Source: Mycobacterium sp. PO1 (GTDB lineage: Bacteria > Actinomycetota > Actinomycetes > Mycobacteriales > Mycobacteriaceae). From it: a stretch of 64,000 nt of DNA. The stretch covers positions 24,956-88,955 of the forward strand of contig NZ_BLTG01000078.1 of assembly GCF_017312405.1 (NCBI RefSeq), given 5' to 3'. Numbering within the stretch: position 1 is the first letter of the stretch; each line of letters starts with the position of its first letter. The position numbers were made by a program, and so were the translations under genes. The notes beneath the pieces are model-generated. The model ran no database searches, was not told the DNA's origin, and saw nothing but the letters and a program-made list of their open reading frames with translations. Below, in pieces: positions 62,961-64,000 of the stretch.

Positions 62961-64000
62961 TCAGGGCGTGCCCGATTGCAGAATGTCGGCGGGCACCGAG
63001 GAGTCCGAGGCGAGCGCGCCGAACAGCCGCTGCGCGGCGTCGCTGTCCCAGACCACGATCGACCCCGAGCCGTTCTCGGTGAACTCGCCGATCGGAACCG
63101 TGACCGTCGTCGGGTCGCCCTGCAGGGCCCACGCCAGGCGGGCCAGATCCCAGACGTGGTCGCCGTCGCCGACACTGAGGGTGGCTCCGGCAGCGCTGGC
63201 CAGCGGGTACCAGCGCAGCGGATTGAGCAACACCGCGGGGCTGGCCGCCCGGTGGATCAGTGCGGCCATGAACAGACGTTGATGCACCATGCGGTCGAGG
63301 TCGGCGCGGGGCGTGGCGCGGCTGCGGACGAACCCCAGGGCCTGTTGGCCGTCCAGCTGCTGGCAGCCGGCGGGGAGGTCGATCCCGGCCAGCGGGTCGG
63401 TGATCGGATCACTGAGGCACATCTCGACGCCCCCCACCGCGTCGACCAGTCCGGCGAAACCCCCGAAGCCGACCTCGGCGTAATGGTCGATGCGCAGGCC
63501 GGTCGCCTGCTCCACGGTCTGCGCCAACAGTTGAGGCCCGCCGACGGCGAAGGCGGCGTTGATCTTGTCGCTGCCGTAGCCCGGGATCTCCACATAGGAG
63601 TCGCGGGGAATGGACACCATGGTGGCCGTCGAATCGGAGAACAGGGCCGGCAGGTGCACCACGAGGATGGTGTCGGTGCGTCCTTCGCCGACCTCGCCGC
63701 CGGTGGCCAACTGGGCCTGTTGCTCCGGGGTCAGTCCGATGCGGCTGTCGGAGCCGACGATCAGCCAGGTGGTGCCGGCGCCCTGGGCCGGTCGGTCGGG
63801 GTAGTCGGTGAGCGCAGTGACGCGCGTCATCGTCGAATCCACCCAGAACGCCGCGCCGACCAGCGCGACGCCTGCCAGCAGCACACAGACCAGCGCCACC
63901 CGAAGGAAGCGGCGGAGGCGTCCGGTTTTGCGCCGGGCACGCGGCGGCGGCGCGGGTCGCTGCGGGGGTGCCGGTGGTGGGGGAGCAGGTGGCGCAGAGC
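62961..64000 (-). CDS. LCP (LytR-CpsA-Psr) family cell-wall ligase, N-terminus beyond window
   Basis: The frame is open from the window edge to the stop at 62961. Visible: a Pro/Arg-rich cytoplasmic stretch, one transmembrane helix (ALVCVLLAGVALVGAAF, near 63850-63895), then an LCP domain with GSDSRIGL, SIPRDSYVEIPG, KINAAFAVGG, VDAVGGVEMCL and the Arg-bearing RSRATPRADLDRMVHQR. LCP proteins join glycopolymers such as arabinogalactan to peptidoglycan. ATG/GTG 63899 is a possible internal start but would cut off the basic anchor. The gene is incomplete. Confidence 0.88.
   Translation of the reverse strand, partial: SAPPAPPPPAPPQRPAPPPRARRKTGRLRRFLRVALVCVLLAGVALVGAAFWVDSTMTRVTALTDYPDRPAQGAGTTWLIVGSDSRIGLTPEQQAQLATGGEVGEGRTDTILVVHLPALFSDSTATMVSIPRDSYVEIPGYGSDKINAAFAVGGPQLLAQTVEQATGLRIDHYAEVGFGGFAGLVDAVGGVEMCLSDPITDPLAGIDLPAGCQQLDGQQALGFVRSRATPRADLDRMVHQRLFMAALIHRAASPAVLLNPLRWYPLASAAGATLSVGDGDHVWDLARLAWALQGDPTTVTVPIGEFTENGSGSIVVWDSDAAQRLFGALASDSSVPADILQSGTP

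Overview
The window is chromosomal DNA from a mycobacterium, most likely a rapidly growing environmental species (Mycolicibacterium type). The evidence is high GC, frequent GTG starts with 4-base stop/start overlaps, and long gene-order matches to known mycobacterial loci: treS-mak; TetR-cyp138-msrA-SnoaL-epimerase-DUF427 (Rv0135c-Rv0140 order); gltB-gltD-small ORF-PHP-ethR/ethA-rraA-hns-DUF6474 (Rv3859c-Rv3850 order); espR-Rv3847-like; and DUF4328-glpQ1-bfrB (Rv3843c-Rv3841 order). I see no tRNA, rRNA, insertion sequence, prophage or CRISPR array.

Layout. 1-7743: a cut-off transglutaminase-like gene, DUF5994, VOC protein, rhomboid protease, a HAD mutase plus GH65 phosphorylase pair, a DMT transporter, an ECF sigma factor with no anti-sigma gene beside it, and an F420-type PPOX protein. 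7862-11707: a four-gene ABC importer operon. 11727-20667: pyrE, a HugZ-like protein, a secreted or anchored acidic protein, treS-mak and convergent glgX (trehalose/alpha-glucan metabolism) with a long inverted repeat between mak and glgX, then pncA behind a PAS-ANTAR gene. 21392-24280: acyl-CoA dehydrogenase, a C39-like protein, and a truncated DUF222/13E12 remnant that still carries a perfect SOS box. 24348-28839: a glycosyltransferase, two methyltransferases and an (alpha/alpha)-barrel protein matching the gene set for 3-O-methylmannose polysaccharide (MMP), with a TetR gene; the same 12-base palindrome lies at the manT promoter and at the tetR start. 28842-37730: the cyp138 island, then an AlkA-like glycosylase, dps and a thioesterase. 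38371-44842: glutamate synthase. 44922-53922: a frameshifted LLM oxidoreductase, PHP protein, DinB polymerase, ethR/ethA with a large palindromic operator, rraA, a membrane-anchored histone-like protein, CopC-like and DUF6474 proteins. 54133-57372: a paralog of the 13320 anchored protein, an ImmA/IrrE protease with a MAB_1171c-type membrane protein, and espR. 57920-64000: an Rv3847-like gene, nickel superoxide dismutase with its maturation protease where M. tuberculosis has the iron enzyme SodA, a 51-residue membrane protein, a cluster of DnaA-box-like sites, rhodanese, DUF4328, glpQ1, bfrB and a cut-off LCP protein.

The leads that looked strongest to me are: (1) the shared palindrome tying the MMP genes to the neighbouring TetR; (2) two distant paralogs with a common LPG-transmembrane-GYRQA C-terminus and the same CTCAGC-N17-TGTGCGAGAATC upstream element; (3) Ni-SOD plus protease at the sodA position; (4) ImmA/IrrE protease next to espR; (5) the long inverted repeat between mak and glgX. 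One gene (LLM) is clearly broken by one base, the FAD oxidoreductase has a shifted C-terminus, and the ABC substrate-binding protein has a suspicious tail. Some of these could be sequencing errors.
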